Shown here: positions 1-8,901 of the stretch, piece by piece
Layout: every line of letters starts with the position of its first letter
Position numbering within the stretch: the first letter of the stretch is position 1
From: SAR116 cluster bacterium AG-313-A07
Lineage (GTDB): Bacteria > Pseudomonadota > Alphaproteobacteria > Thalassobaculales > Thalassobaculaceae
Reading direction: 5' to 3'
DNA: 48,453 nt
NCBI GenBank assembly: GCA_003284265.1
Contig: QBVV01000013.1
Location: 1-48,453, forward strand
Position numbers and translations under genes: made by a program
The notes under the pieces: model-generated
Databases searched by the model: none
What the model saw: only the letters and a program-made list of their open reading frames with translations
Told to the model about the DNA's origin: nothing

Positions 1-1
1 T

Positions 2-106
2 AGTCGTATTGTCGATGGAGGTTATGCGGCTGGTTGGATTTCACACAAGCAGGGTGAATCGTGGAAACGTTCCTTGGATATTAAAGGAACCAAAGGTATT
101 TATTGA
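2..106 (+). CDS. C-terminal end of a probable penicillin-binding protein 1A (partial)
   Basis: An open frame enters from the left edge and stops with TGA at 104-106, giving the last 34 residues and ending in GTKGIY. The tail is too short for a domain call. I infer PBP1A because alphaproteobacterial mrcA genes very often lie directly upstream of prfB in the same direction, and their products often end in a short Gly-rich tail closing with Tyr. The real start and the transglycosylase and transpeptidase domains are outside the window. Any other gene that precedes prfB would fit equally well on sequence alone. Confidence 0.45.
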   Translation, partial: SRIVDGGYAAGWISHKQGESWKRSLDIKGTKGIY

Positions 107-147
107 TTATTCAGATTAATGTAACTCAAGTTTTAGAAGGAAAAAAT

Positions 148-1264
148 ATGCGGGCTGAGATTATTGCGATAGTAGCTGATATAAGACAATCGATAGACCT
201 ACTTCGGAGGCATCTTTGACTGGGATAAGTCGACTTTACGCCTAAGTGAACTTAATGCATTGGTTGCAGAGTCCGGTTTTTGGGACAATCCAATTCATGC
301 ACAAGAAGTAATGCGAGAGCGAACCCACCTAGATAAGGCTCTTAATGAGTTGGGTGATATAACCCGAGATCTAGAAGAGACGATTGAATTAATAGAGTTA
401 GGTGAAGAGGAGAATGACCATAATATCGCGTCAGAAGGTGAGGAATTGCTTAAAGAGTTATTAAAGAAATGCTCAAAAAGCCAATTAGAAGCGCTTCTCT
501 CGGGTGAATTAGACCGAAATGATTGTTACTTGGAAATTCACGCAGGAGCTGGAGGTACTGAGGCCCAAGATTGGGCCGAGATGTTATTAAGAATGTACAG
601 CAGATGGTGTGATTCTCGTGGATTTAAAATTAGATATATTGAAGAGAGTGTAGGTGATGAAGCAGGGATGAAATCTGTCACTATTAAAATAACAGGGGAA
701 AACGCTTATGGTTGGCTGAAGACAGAGAGTGGAGTACATAGACTGGTGAGGATTTCACCTTATGACAGTGCCGCTCGTCGTCATACTAGTTTTTCTTCAG
801 CTTGGGTTTACCCTGTAATTGATGACTCAATCGAAGTTCAAATCGAGGAAAAAGATCTACGTGTTGATACCTACAGGGCGTCGGGCGCAGGAGGCCAACA
901 CGTTAATAAGACCAATTCGGCAATTCGCATCACCCATATTCCAACTGGGGTAGTTGTTCAATGTCAGAATGATCGATCGCAACATAGAAATCGGGCAACA
1001 GCACTTGATATGCTTAGAGCGAGATTATACGAGCTCGAAATTAGACGTAAAGAAGAAGCTGCAAATGCGATTGAAGCCGAAAAATCGGAAATTGGTTGGG
1101 GGCATCAAATAAGGTCTTATGTCCTTCAACCATATCAATTAGTTAAAGATTTACGCACTAACGAGGAAACATCAGATACACAGGGTGTTTTGGATGGAGA
1201 TATTGATAGGTTTTTAGAGGCCTCTCTCTCCAAAAAGGTGTCGACTATCTATTCGGCCGAGTAG
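148..1264 (+). CDS. prfB: Peptide chain release factor 2, programmed +1 frameshift
   Basis: RF2 recognises UGA and UAA stop codons and triggers peptide release on the ribosome. The protein is encoded in two frames, 148-216 and 218-1264. The first 23 codons end at an in-frame TGA (217-219), and a +1 shift on CTT-T then continues with GAC. The joined product is 371 residues, close to the usual RF2 length of about 365. The catalytic GGQ motif lies at about residues 248-250 (SGAGGQHVNK). The stop-recognition loop reads SPY where E. coli RF2 has SPF, within RISPYDSAARRHTSF. The ATG at 148 follows AGAAGGA at normal spacing. The shift makes RF2 regulate its own synthesis: scarce RF2 lets the ribosome pause and slip. 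An annotation starting at TTG 260 would miss the N-terminus. Confidence 0.96.
205..220 (+). promoter_or_regulatory. RF2 programmed +1 ribosomal frameshift site
   Basis: The stretch CGGAGGCATCTTTGAC has the layout known from E. coli prfB: an internal Shine-Dalgarno-like CGGAGG, three bases, then the slippery CTT followed by TGA and C. The internal SD pairs with 16S rRNA a short distance from the stop and pushes the ribosome one base forward. Only one base differs in the spacer and two in the SD from the E. coli site as I recall it. Confidence 0.95.
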
Positions 1265-1381
1265 CGTTTTAATGAATTAAAAGATAACATCACTAACTAC
1301 TGGCCTAAGGTCTTGATGCAACTGGTTGTTGCACGTAATCATGAGTTTGGCATCTCGTGTGGTTGATAGAGGGGATTTTCA

Positions 1382-3274
1382 ATGGGCTTATACAGTACGA
1401 CTTATAATTATGCGCAAAATCATCCCGAAGACTTTTGGAGTGAGGCCGCTGAACAGTTGGTCTGGCAAAAACGTTGGGATAAGGTTTTAGATGATAATAA
1501 CTCTCCTTTTACTAAATGGTTTTCAGGAGGAAAAATTAATACCTGCTATAACGCTTTAGATGTTCATTTAGCTGCTGGGCGGGGCGAACAAGCCGCAATC
1601 ATCTATGATAGCCCTGTAACAGAAACAAAAGAAATTCTATCCTATAACGATCTTTATGAGCGGGTTTCTGCATTCGCCGGCGTTTTGGTGAAATATGGAG
1701 TAACTTACGGCGATAGAGTCATAATTTATATGCCAATGATACCCGAAACTGTTATCGCAATGTTAGCGTGTACAAGAATAGGTGCCATCCATTCAGTTGT
1801 TTTTGGGGGATTTGCATCTAACGAACTTGCCAAACGTATTGATGATGCAAAACCAAAATTAATTGTATCCTCATCCTGTGGTATAGAACCGGGTAGAGTA
1901 GTCTCATATAAACCATTACTAAACGGAGCTTTAGCGCTAGCGAAACATCAACCGGATAAATGTATTATCGTTCAAAGAAAAATGGAGCAAGCAGACCTCG
2001 ATCATCAAAGGGATATAGAATGGTTTGATGCTCATACGGGATCTAATCCAGTTGATTGTGTTGAGGTGAGTGCACTGGATCCCGTATATATTCTTTACAC
2101 ATCGGGTACCACAGGAGTTCCCAAGGGGGTTGTGCGGCCGACGGGAGGCCATTTAGTATCGTTGAAATGGTCAATGAAAAATATATTCGATGTAAACCCT
2201 GGCGAGGTTTACTGGGCTGCCTCCGATGTTGGTTGGGTTGTTGGTCATTCTTATATCGTTTACGCTCCTTTACTTCATGGTTGCACTTCGGTCTTATACG
2301 AGGGAAAACCAGTTGGAACACCAGATGCGGGTGCATTTTGGAGGGTGATATCGGAGCATAAGGTGTCGTGCATGTTCACTGCACCTACAGCAATACGAGC
2401 AATCAAAAAAGAAGACCCAAGTGGTGATCTCATTAAAAAATACGATATGTCGTTTTTGCGATCTCAATTTTTAGCTGGGGAGCGATGTGATCCAGACACA
2501 CTTCGATGGACCGAAAAATTATTAAAAGTGCCCGTTATTGACCATTGGTGGCAAACTGAAACCGGCTGGCCCATCGCGTCGAACTGTCTTGGCTTGGAGC
2601 AACTTCCTATCAAACCAGGATCCCCTACATGTGCTGTGCCAAGTTGGAACATAGAGGTTTTGGATTCGTCTTGTAAACCTGTAAAAGCTGGGGAAATTGG
2701 AGCCATATCTATCAAGCTGCCACTTCCTCCTGGCGCACTTTCGACCTTGTGGCAAAATAATCAACGGTTTATTGAAAGTTATATGGAAGATTACCCTGGC
2801 TATTATCAAACAGGAGATGCGGGAATAATAGATGAAGATAATTATCTTCATGTCATGTCTAGAACAGACGATATAATTAATGTTGCCGGACACCGTCTTT
2901 CAACAGGTGGTATAGAGCAGGTTTTGGCAAGCCATCCCGATGTGGCAGAGTGCGCCGTTCTGGGTGTGGCAGACAATTTGAAAGGGCAAGTGCCATTGGG
3001 TCTTTTGGTGTTAAAGGATGGTGTCCATAAACCAGGTCAAGAAATTGTAAATGATGTGATCAAGTTGGTTCGAGAGGAAATTGGTCCTGTTGCTTCGTTC
3101 AGAACGGCGGTGGTTGTTGATAGATTACCTAAAACGCGTTCTGGAAAAATCTTACGCGGAACTATTAAGTTGATTGCGGATGGGGAACCTTTCGACGTCC
3201 CTGCTACCATTGATGATCCTCTTATCTTAGATGAAATAGCTAATATTTTATCTAAGATAGGATATCCCGGCTAG
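1382..3274 (+). CDS. prpE: Propionyl-CoA synthetase (acyl-CoA synthetase, ANL superfamily)
   Basis: This cytoplasmic enzyme activates propionate (and probably other short acids) to the acyl-CoA through an acyl-adenylate. The 630-residue length fits PrpE/ACSS3. Visible motifs are the ATP-binding loop YTSGTTGVPKGVVR near residue 240, the aromatic WWQTETGWP segment near 390, YQTGDAG near 475, and the C-terminal PKTRSGKILRG. In that last motif the lysine is the adenylation catalytic residue and usual acetylation site. The N-terminal acetyl-CoA-synthetase extension (PEDFWSEAAEQLVWQKRWDKV) is typical of the PrpE/Acs branch. ATG 1382 follows GAGGGGAT. It sits alone between prfB and a regulator. No methylcitrate or propionyl-CoA carboxylase genes are nearby, so the fate of the product is not shown here. 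Acetyl-CoA synthetase is the alternative, but the N-terminus resembles PrpE more. Confidence 0.88.
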   Translation: MGLYSTTYNYAQNHPEDFWSEAAEQLVWQKRWDKVLDDNNSPFTKWFSGGKINTCYNALDVHLAAGRGEQAAIIYDSPVTETKEILSYNDLYERVSAFAGVLVKYGVTYGDRVIIYMPMIPETVIAMLACTRIGAIHSVVFGGFASNELAKRIDDAKPKLIVSSSCGIEPGRVVSYKPLLNGALALAKHQPDKCIIVQRKMEQADLDHQRDIEWFDAHTGSNPVDCVEVSALDPVYILYTSGTTGVPKGVVRPTGGHLVSLKWSMKNIFDVNPGEVYWAASDVGWVVGHSYIVYAPLLHGCTSVLYEGKPVGTPDAGAFWRVISEHKVSCMFTAPTAIRAIKKEDPSGDLIKKYDMSFLRSQFLAGERCDPDTLRWTEKLLKVPVIDHWWQTETGWPIASNCLGLEQLPIKPGSPTCAVPSWNIEVLDSSCKPVKAGEIGAISIKLPLPPGALSTLWQNNQRFIESYMEDYPGYYQTGDAGIIDEDNYLHVMSRTDDIINVAGHRLSTGGIEQVLASHPDVAECAVLGVADNLKGQVPLGLLVLKDGVHKPGQEIVNDVIKLVREEIGPVASFRTAVVVDRLPKTRSGKILRGTIKLIADGEPFDVPATIDDPLILDEIANILSKIGYPG

Positions 3275-3347
3275 ACGATATCTGCCGGAGTTTGGATCAT
3301 ATGGAATTTTTTGCAAAAATATAATTGCCTTAATAGCGATAAAACAA

Positions 3348-3370
3348 AACTAAAGTTTTAGTTCAGAACT
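3348..3370. repeat. Two overlapping palindromes upstream of the AraC-type regulator
   Basis: AACTAAA and its exact complement TTTAGTT flank a 2-base centre (3348-3363). Overlapping this is AGTTC-A-GAACT (3360-3370). They lie about 95 bases before the regulator's likely start, in the 189-base gap after prpE. This is a plausible operator for the regulator itself, or a weak prpE transcript end. There is no direct evidence for binding. Confidence 0.4.
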
Positions 3371-3463
3371 TATCATCTTATAAAAACATTTTTTTGATGC
3401 TTTAAAATCGAAACGGTTGTATTAGCGTATATTCTTGTGGTCAATCAAATAGGAGTAGGTGAG

Positions 3464-4429
3464 GTGTTCAGTGACCCCAACGAAATACCTCTTAAGATAG
3501 ATTTTTTATTGATTGATGAATTTTCAATGATGGCTTTTTCGTCAGCCATTGAACCTCTTCGGTTGGCTAATAGAGTCAGGGGGAAACAAATATATGAATG
3601 GGAGCTTATTAGTATAGATGGAAATACTGTTACAGCAAGCAATGGAACGGAAATTGTAGTTAATAAATCAATTGAAACTGCGAAAAATGTAAAAACAGTA
3701 TTTTTGGTCTCTGGCGTAAATGTGCATTTGCATGAGAATGAGCGTGTTTTTTCTTTTTTGAGGAAGATTTCAAGGACGGGTGCGATTATTGGTGCTCTTT
3801 GCACCGGATCTTATCTTCTTGCTAAAGCGGGATTGTTGAATGAACATCGGTGTACTATTCATTGGGAGAATTTAGGAGCATTTAGAGAATCATTTCCTGA
3901 AATTGAGGTTTCTGCTGATATTTACGAGTTTGATAAGAACAGAATAACATGTTCAGGTGGTACGGCTGGGCTCGACATGATGCTCTTTCTCATTGGAAAA
4001 CAGCTTGGAGAAGAGATCGTTTCGAATATTTCTGAACAATTTATCTATGATAGAATAAGAGGACCAAACGACCCACAAAGAAGTGACTTAAATGCGAGAG
4101 TTGGCCTCACTCACCCCAAATTATTATTAGCTATTGGGGATATGGAAAATAATTTGGAAGAACCAATCAGTCAGTCGGAGCTCGCGTTGAGGGCGGGAAT
4201 CTCTTCCAGACAATTGGAGAGGTTATTTCGAAGGCATCTGAATATGACGCCTACTCGTTATTACCTTAATCTTAGATTGAAAAGAGCCAACCAGTTATTG
4301 GAACAGACGAGCATGTCTATTCTGACAGTCGCGTTGGCCTGCGGATTTGTATCTGCTAGTCATTTTTCTAAATGTTACAAAGAATACTTCGAACTCACTC
4401 CTCGTGAACAACGAAAAACCTATCCGTAG
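3464..4429 (+). CDS. GlxA-family transcriptional regulator (DJ-1/PfpI-like domain plus AraC HTH)
   Basis: This is a predicted DNA-binding regulator. The N-terminal two thirds is a class I glutamine-amidotransferase-like (DJ-1/PfpI) domain with the nucleophile-elbow-like GALCTGSYLLAKAGLL, followed by HWENL. This domain senses ligands and is usually not catalytic. The C-terminal 100 residues hold an AraC-type double helix-turn-helix (SELALRAGISSRQLERLFRR and a second helix pair ending ASHFSKCYKEYF). Relatives include GbdR-type regulators of glycine betaine or carnitine use, but the ligand here is unknown. I prefer GTG 3464 because AGGAG lies 8 bases upstream; an in-frame GTG at 3437 would add nine residues. 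The nearest possible targets are prpE upstream or the gene itself. Confidence 0.85.
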   Translation: MFSDPNEIPLKIDFLLIDEFSMMAFSSAIEPLRLANRVRGKQIYEWELISIDGNTVTASNGTEIVVNKSIETAKNVKTVFLVSGVNVHLHENERVFSFLRKISRTGAIIGALCTGSYLLAKAGLLNEHRCTIHWENLGAFRESFPEIEVSADIYEFDKNRITCSGGTAGLDMMLFLIGKQLGEEIVSNISEQFIYDRIRGPNDPQRSDLNARVGLTHPKLLLAIGDMENNLEEPISQSELALRAGISSRQLERLFRRHLNMTPTRYYLNLRLKRANQLLEQTSMSILTVALACGFVSASHFSKCYKEYFELTPREQRKTYP

Positions 4430-4467
4430 AACGTCTCAAGTTATCAGTTTATTTTTAAAGGTTGTCT

Positions 4468-5037
4468 CTATGGAATTTCCGATATTGATTCGATTTGCGT
4501 CTCGGCTGACTCTAATTGCCCCCCAGCTTTTACTATAGCTTTGTCAAGATCTTGCTGTTGGCAAAGTCCAAGTAAAACGGGGTGACGTGCCGTTATTTGT
4601 TGAGAGTTCCAGTGTGTTCTATCTCTTACTTTCTTTATGGTTTCTTTAGTTGTGCCAACGAGCCGATTTATTTGGGAATCTTTCAATTCTGGATGGTGTT
4701 TTACCAGCCACGCAATCGCATCGGGCTTGTCGCCACGTTTCGATATAGGCACATACTTTGGACCTTTACTTTTTACGGTGGGTTTGGGCAGTTCACTTTT
4801 CTGCATTTCCAACCTCGAATTAGGATCTTGAGAGCACCTGTCGATCTCTTCTCTGGTTAACTGGCCATTTGCTATCGGGTCAAAGCCCTGCATGCCTATG
4901 CTCACTTCACCGTCGGCAATAGCCTGAACTTCGAGCGAGTGTAATTGGCAAAAATCAGCAACTTGCTCGAAAGAAAGAGCTGTATTTTCAATTAACCAAA
5001 CAGCGGTTGCTTTGGGCATCAATGGCTGTGTCATCAT
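4468..5037 (-). CDS. trcR: TrcR, DUF1013 transcriptional cell-cycle regulator
   Basis: The 189-residue protein matches the alphaproteobacterial DUF1013 family in its N-terminus (MPKATAVWLIENTALSFEQVADFC), the YVPISKRGDKPDAIAWL segment and the helix-turn-helix-like LKDSQINRLVGTTKETIKKVRDRTHWN. In Caulobacter the family member TrcR associates with RNA polymerase and supports ctrA expression, so I infer a global role in cell-cycle transcription. Two ATGs are adjacent (5037 and 5034); AGGAGA is spaced better for the second. The gene is divergent from the DUF1192 gene across 170 bases. The last 25 or so residues, rich in Gln, Glu and Ser, look unstructured. Confidence 0.86.
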   Translation of the reverse strand: MMTQPLMPKATAVWLIENTALSFEQVADFCQLHSLEVQAIADGEVSIGMQGFDPIANGQLTREEIDRCSQDPNSRLEMQKSELPKPTVKSKGPKYVPISKRGDKPDAIAWLVKHHPELKDSQINRLVGTTKETIKKVRDRTHWNSQQITARHPVLLGLCQQQDLDKAIVKAGGQLESAETQIESISEIP

Positions 5038-5207
5038 ATCTCCTGTTGAACTTTTTTCATCTTAATTCAGAAAGAAACAAATTTCATCGTAAACTATTGG
5101 CATTTTAGATGGAGCGTATTTATATATCTAAAAGACGTTGAGGATCAAATAAGAATAACAGAGTTATCATTTATTTTATGCAGGCAATAATTTGGAGGCC
5201 ACTATTC

Positions 5208-5393
5208 ATGGACTTAGATGACTTAGAGCCAAAGACCCAGCCGGTTAAATTGAAGGATTTGACCCACTGGAATATAGAGGACTTGGAGCTCTATATAGAG
5301 AGGATGGAAAAGGAGATTCTGCGGGTAAGGGATATGATAGTAGCCAAAAAGAAAGTTTCCTTGGACGCCAACTCTCTATTTAAATCATCTTAG
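5208..5393 (+). CDS. DUF1192 family small protein
   Basis: This is a 61-residue acidic protein with a central helical stretch (LTHWNIEDLELYIERMEKEILRVRDMI) that probably forms a short coiled coil. It fits the DUF1192 family, found mainly in Alphaproteobacteria and of unknown function. I choose ATG 5208, which follows GGAGG by 9 bases, over the in-frame ATG at 5178, which lacks a ribosome binding site and would add ten unusual residues. DUF1192 genes often sit beside trcR, as here, which suggests but does not prove a linked role. Confidence 0.8.
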   Translation: MDLDDLEPKTQPVKLKDLTHWNIEDLELYIERMEKEILRVRDMIVAKKKVSLDANSLFKSS

Positions 5394-5465
5394 ATGGCTT
5401 TATTTGCGTCATCACACCTGCCCATTGACTGAGAGCTTTCGCGCGATTAACAGGAGTGTATACTG

Positions 5466-5915
5466 ATGCACAAACCAATTTTTTTTGACGATTTGTCTGT
5501 AGGTGATACTTTTGAAAGTCTATCCAAAACAATAACTGAGGCAGAAATCATTGATTATGGGTGGCGCTATGATCCACAACCGTTTCACGTAAGTAAACCT
5601 GACGCTGAAGAGTCTATTTTCGGTGGGTTAATTGCTAGTGGGTTTATGACGGCGGCTATAACCTTTCGACTGATTCAGCAATCTAACGGGTTTCAAACGA
5701 CAAGCTCTGGGGGGAATGGAATAAATAAACTTCGATGGCTGGACCCCGTCAGGCCGAATGATACTATTAAAGCGACGATGCATGTTTTGTCTTTAAAGCC
5801 GTCGGCATCTAGACCCAAGTTTGGTAATGCTTTGTGTAAATTTGATACTTTCAACCAAAATGAAACTATTGTAATGACTATGGAAAGCATTTGGATTTTG
5901 AAATGTAGTGAATAA
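5466..5915 (+). CDS. MaoC-like hot-dog dehydratase
   Basis: This is a 149-residue single hot-dog domain. It opens with the family-typical FFDDLSVGDTFES, followed by the catalytic-type segment YDPQPFHVS, in which Asp and His are the hydratase residues of R-specific enoyl-CoA hydratases. FGGLIASGFMTAA, the usual helix after the active site, comes next. The likely reaction is hydration or dehydration of an acyl-CoA, substrate unknown. ATG 5466 follows AGGAG. It lies 72 bases after the DUF1192 gene and may share its transcript. No beta-oxidation gene is adjacent. Confidence 0.85.
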   Translation: MHKPIFFDDLSVGDTFESLSKTITEAEIIDYGWRYDPQPFHVSKPDAEESIFGGLIASGFMTAAITFRLIQQSNGFQTTSSGGNGINKLRWLDPVRPNDTIKATMHVLSLKPSASRPKFGNALCKFDTFNQNETIVMTMESIWILKCSE

Positions 5916-6117
5916 GAAAAATGCAGTATTTGATTTCAGTTAATTTAGAAAAATTTTTTTATTATACATATTCTGAGATATGTTTATTTCTTAAAGTACG
6001 GCTTGTCCAAACAACTCAGTTTTACACAGAGTGATATAAGACTCGTCTTTCTGAAACGTATTTTAGTTTTTGATATCCATCATTCTTGCAAAAGCCGCTG
6101 TGACGGTGGGACCTATT

Positions 6118-7257
6118 ATGAACCATGCATTGCCAGATAATAATGATGAAAAAGAGAAAGATGCGGTCAAAGGTCGCAACTTCTTTGCCATCATAAGAAT
6201 TATTCTATTGGGATTATTGGTCTGTGCCATGATCTTCTGGGCAGTAAACTGGGGACGGAATGCTTTTTTATATGTGCATGAGACAGATGCTAGGGTTATG
6301 GCAGATCTCGTGCCAATAAGTAGTCAAGCAAGTGGGGTTGTAACCGGGGTATTCTTCGATGAAGGAGCTCGGATTTCGGCAGGTCAACTTCTAGCTAAAA
6401 TAGATGATCGAGTAATGCAACTGAAATTGGCGAAAAAGAAAGCTCAGAGGCAGACTCAACTCGCTGAGTTAGAACGCAGCGAAGCAGAGCATATAATGGT
6501 AAAAACGCAGCTCGACTCGCGAATAGAGGGAGCAAGATCTAGATTAGCTGAGGCTAGAGTTAGTAAAGAAATATTTATCCATGAATTCTCTTTTTTACAA
6601 AAAGAAATGAAACGCATTCAAAAGCTTATAAAAAAGGGTGCGGTATCTAGATCTAGGTTTGATCGTTCTCAGGCTGACTTTTTTAAAGCACAGCAACAAC
6701 TTGTAAAGTCAAACGCAATTATCAAAACGGCGGAATCATCACTTAAAGAGGCTATTGCAGATCAATCAGAATTAATAGTTAAGGTTGCAGAACTTGGTAA
6801 ACTGCGAGCCCAATTAACTGAAATTGATGCCGAGATTGCAATTCAGGAAGCGGAGCTCAATAATTTTATTATTAAAGCCGATATAGACGGAGTTGTTGGC
6901 CGCCGATTGATTAAAAAGGGTGAATTTGTCTCCAAAGGTCAACGTTTATTGGTCATGCATGACCCGAATAAGATTTGGATAGAGACGAATATACGGGAAA
7001 CTGAAATTAACCGAATAGCTGCCGGCGGACAGGTTCGGATCGAAGTTGACGCCTTTCCTGATAGAAAGTTTATGGGTAAGGTTATGCTAATTGGCAATGC
7101 TGCTACGAGCCAGTTTGCGTTGCTACCAAAATTAAATGAAGCAGGTACTTTTACAAAAATCACGCAGCGAATTCGGGTGCGTATTGACGTGGAGCAGGAA
7201 CAAGAAGCCCTAAAACCGGGCATGATGGTTGAGGTCTTCATTGATCCAAAAGAATAA
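6118..7257 (+). CDS. HlyD/EmrA-family membrane fusion protein
   Basis: This is the periplasmic adaptor of a multidrug exporter. It has a short cytoplasmic tail and one membrane segment at about residues 20-42 (IIRILLGLLVCAMIFWAV). The biotinyl-lipoyl half (PISSQASGVVTGVFFDEGARISAGQLLAKID) is followed by a long alpha-helical hairpin rich in Lys, Gln and Glu (about 95-240). The second lipoyl half (IKADIDGVVGRRLIKKGEFVSKGQ) and a beta-barrel complete it. I take ATG 6118, although its ribosome site is weak; an upstream in-frame TTG at 6070 would add 16 residues. It is 42 bases before the EmrB-like gene and they surely form one operon. No TolC-like outer-membrane gene is nearby. The 200-base gap before it holds a 6-base inverted repeat at 5966-5983. 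Confidence 0.9.
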   Translation: MNHALPDNNDEKEKDAVKGRNFFAIIRIILLGLLVCAMIFWAVNWGRNAFLYVHETDARVMADLVPISSQASGVVTGVFFDEGARISAGQLLAKIDDRVMQLKLAKKKAQRQTQLAELERSEAEHIMVKTQLDSRIEGARSRLAEARVSKEIFIHEFSFLQKEMKRIQKLIKKGAVSRSRFDRSQADFFKAQQQLVKSNAIIKTAESSLKEAIADQSELIVKVAELGKLRAQLTEIDAEIAIQEAELNNFIIKADIDGVVGRRLIKKGEFVSKGQRLLVMHDPNKIWIETNIRETEINRIAAGGQVRIEVDAFPDRKFMGKVMLIGNAATSQFALLPKLNEAGTFTKITQRIRVRIDVEQEQEALKPGMMVEVFIDPKE

Positions 7258-7299
7258 TAACTTGGTTAAATCCAATATTTAAAAGATCGTGATTAATCC

Positions 7300-8811
7300 A
7301 TGAGTCAGCCGATTAACCAACTCGGTGTACTGATTACCTGTATGATAGCTACCGTTGCTATGATTATGTCTTCGACTATGGCTAATGTCGCAATTCCAAA
7401 TATAATGGGAGCATTTGGTATTGGACAAGATCAGGCGCATTGGGTGTCGACCGGGTTTTACTCGGCGATGACTGCGGGGTTACTTTTGAATGGCTGGTTG
7501 ATAACGAACTTTGGTCCCCGTAATATTTTTATAACTGCTCTTACAGTTTTTTCCTTTGCTGGTTTAATTGGACAATATGCACCAACTTTTGAGGGGGTAG
7601 TGCTGGCTAGAGTAGCCCAGGGACTCTGCGCTGGCATTGTACAACCATTATCGCTGACCACTGTATTTCTAGCGTACCCGCCCGAACGCAGAGGACAGGC
7701 GATGGGTTGGTTTGGCTTGACGGCCGTTTTTGGTCCAACGATTGGTCCTGTACTTGGCGGGTTTATAGTCGATTTTGCTCAATGGCGTTTTGTTTTTGTG
7801 GCGGCTGTGCCTATGTTAATGGTTGGCGCCATTATGGCCTGGATATTTGTACCCGGGCGAACGGCAAAAACAGGTCGAAGCCCCTTGAACATAGGTAGTT
7901 TTATCATGATTATAGGGGCTTTTATGCTCTTTTTGAATGGAATAAGCTATGGTCAGCGTGATGGATGGGACACTGATCCAGTATTTTTTATGCTTTTTAC
8001 GTCAGTGATTTTGTTTGTTCTATTTTTGATAAGAGAAAAAAGAGGAAGAGACTCTCTCCTTCAACTGAGGCTTTTTAGATATAAAGCCTACATCGCATCA
8101 GCTTTAGTAGCATTCATCTTTGGCGCAGGAATGTTTGGCTCCCTATATATAATTCCTGTAATGGTTCAGACAGTTCAGGGTGTAACCGCACTCGAGGCGG
8201 GGTTGATGTTGCTACCAGGAGGATTAGTTTCTTTACTGGTTTTCCCTTTTGCGGGCAGACTTTCAACAATCGTCCATCCATCTTACACAATGACTGGTGG
8301 TCTGGCGATATTTGCGATCTCCTGTTGGTTGCTTGGCGGAACCGGCATACTAACCAACTTCTGGATGATGGCCCTCTTAATAGCTCTAGGCCGTATTGGT
8401 CTTGGATTAGTAATCCCATCGTTAAATCTTAGTGCAATGAGCTCAGTGCCGAATGACTTAGTCCCCTTTGCTGCAGGCACTATGAATTTCATAAGGTTTA
8501 TTGGCGCTTCCATAGGTATCAATACACTTGCCATTATAATCGATAGTAAGATGATAAAATACGGGAGCAGTCTTTTAGAAACTCAAACATTTAATAATTC
8601 AACTGCCCAAGAGTTTCTATCGAGTATGTCGGACCGTCTTATGGATTCTGGTTTGACTAACTTGGAAGGGGTCATTGTTTCCAAAGCTTATCTTAAAAAC
8701 CTCCTTCTATTGAAAGCCCAAGAAGCAGCATTTCAGGATGGGTACATCGCATTATTAATGTTGTTTATACTTGGTATGGTGGCAACAACTATTGTGTTTA
8801 GAAAAAATTAG
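7300..8811 (+). CDS. DHA2 (EmrB/QacA-type) MFS drug:proton antiporter
   Basis: This is a 503-residue inner-membrane carrier with about 14 hydrophobic segments. Motif A is degenerate (LLNGWLITNFGPRNIF). The motif C region reads LTAVFGPTIGPVLGGFIVD, typical of DHA2 antiporters. The length and arrangement match EmrB, and the upstream adaptor supports an EmrAB-like tripartite efflux system driven by proton exchange. The substrate is unknown. Because the aromatic-degradation island begins just downstream on the opposite strand, export of toxic aromatics is a reasonable but untested inference. Confidence 0.9.
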   Translation: MSQPINQLGVLITCMIATVAMIMSSTMANVAIPNIMGAFGIGQDQAHWVSTGFYSAMTAGLLLNGWLITNFGPRNIFITALTVFSFAGLIGQYAPTFEGVVLARVAQGLCAGIVQPLSLTTVFLAYPPERRGQAMGWFGLTAVFGPTIGPVLGGFIVDFAQWRFVFVAAVPMLMVGAIMAWIFVPGRTAKTGRSPLNIGSFIMIIGAFMLFLNGISYGQRDGWDTDPVFFMLFTSVILFVLFLIREKRGRDSLLQLRLFRYKAYIASALVAFIFGAGMFGSLYIIPVMVQTVQGVTALEAGLMLLPGGLVSLLVFPFAGRLSTIVHPSYTMTGGLAIFAISCWLLGGTGILTNFWMMALLIALGRIGLGLVIPSLNLSAMSSVPNDLVPFAAGTMNFIRFIGASIGINTLAIIIDSKMIKYGSSLLETQTFNNSTAQEFLSSMSDRLMDSGLTNLEGVIVSKAYLKNLLLLKAQEAAFQDGYIALLMLFILGMVATTIVFRKN

Positions 8812-8851
8812 AAACCCCTGTAACATCAAGAGTAACTGTATCCCATCTGTC

Positions 8852-8901
8852 GCTATTTAAGAGTTTAGCGCTAAATACTCCATTTAGTGATAGCTATTTT
8901 T
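8852..8901. terminator. Possible shared terminator between convergent emrB-like and CMD genes
   Basis: Outer arms GCTAT (8852-8856) and ATAGC (8890-8894) enclose an inner palindromic core around TTTAGCGCTAAA, followed by TATTTTT on the plus strand. It lies in the 89-base gap between two convergent genes, where a terminator is expected. The stems are AT-rich and imperfect, so this is a tentative call. Confidence 0.35.

Noticed and set aside
217..219. In-frame TGA in prfB as a sign of a pseudogene
   Set aside because: It is the expected regulatory stop of the programmed frameshift; the downstream frame is intact.
1317..1333. TGCAAC/GTTGCA hairpin after prfB as a terminator
   Set aside because: A six-pair stem with no following T-run.
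1937..2893. Antisense and frame-shifted ORFs inside prpE
   Set aside because: They overlap a full-length conserved enzyme and their translations look like random sequence.
4347..4538. Plus-strand ORF across the end of the AraC-type regulator
   Set aside because: It overlaps the regulator and the trcR 3' end in other frames and has no family features.
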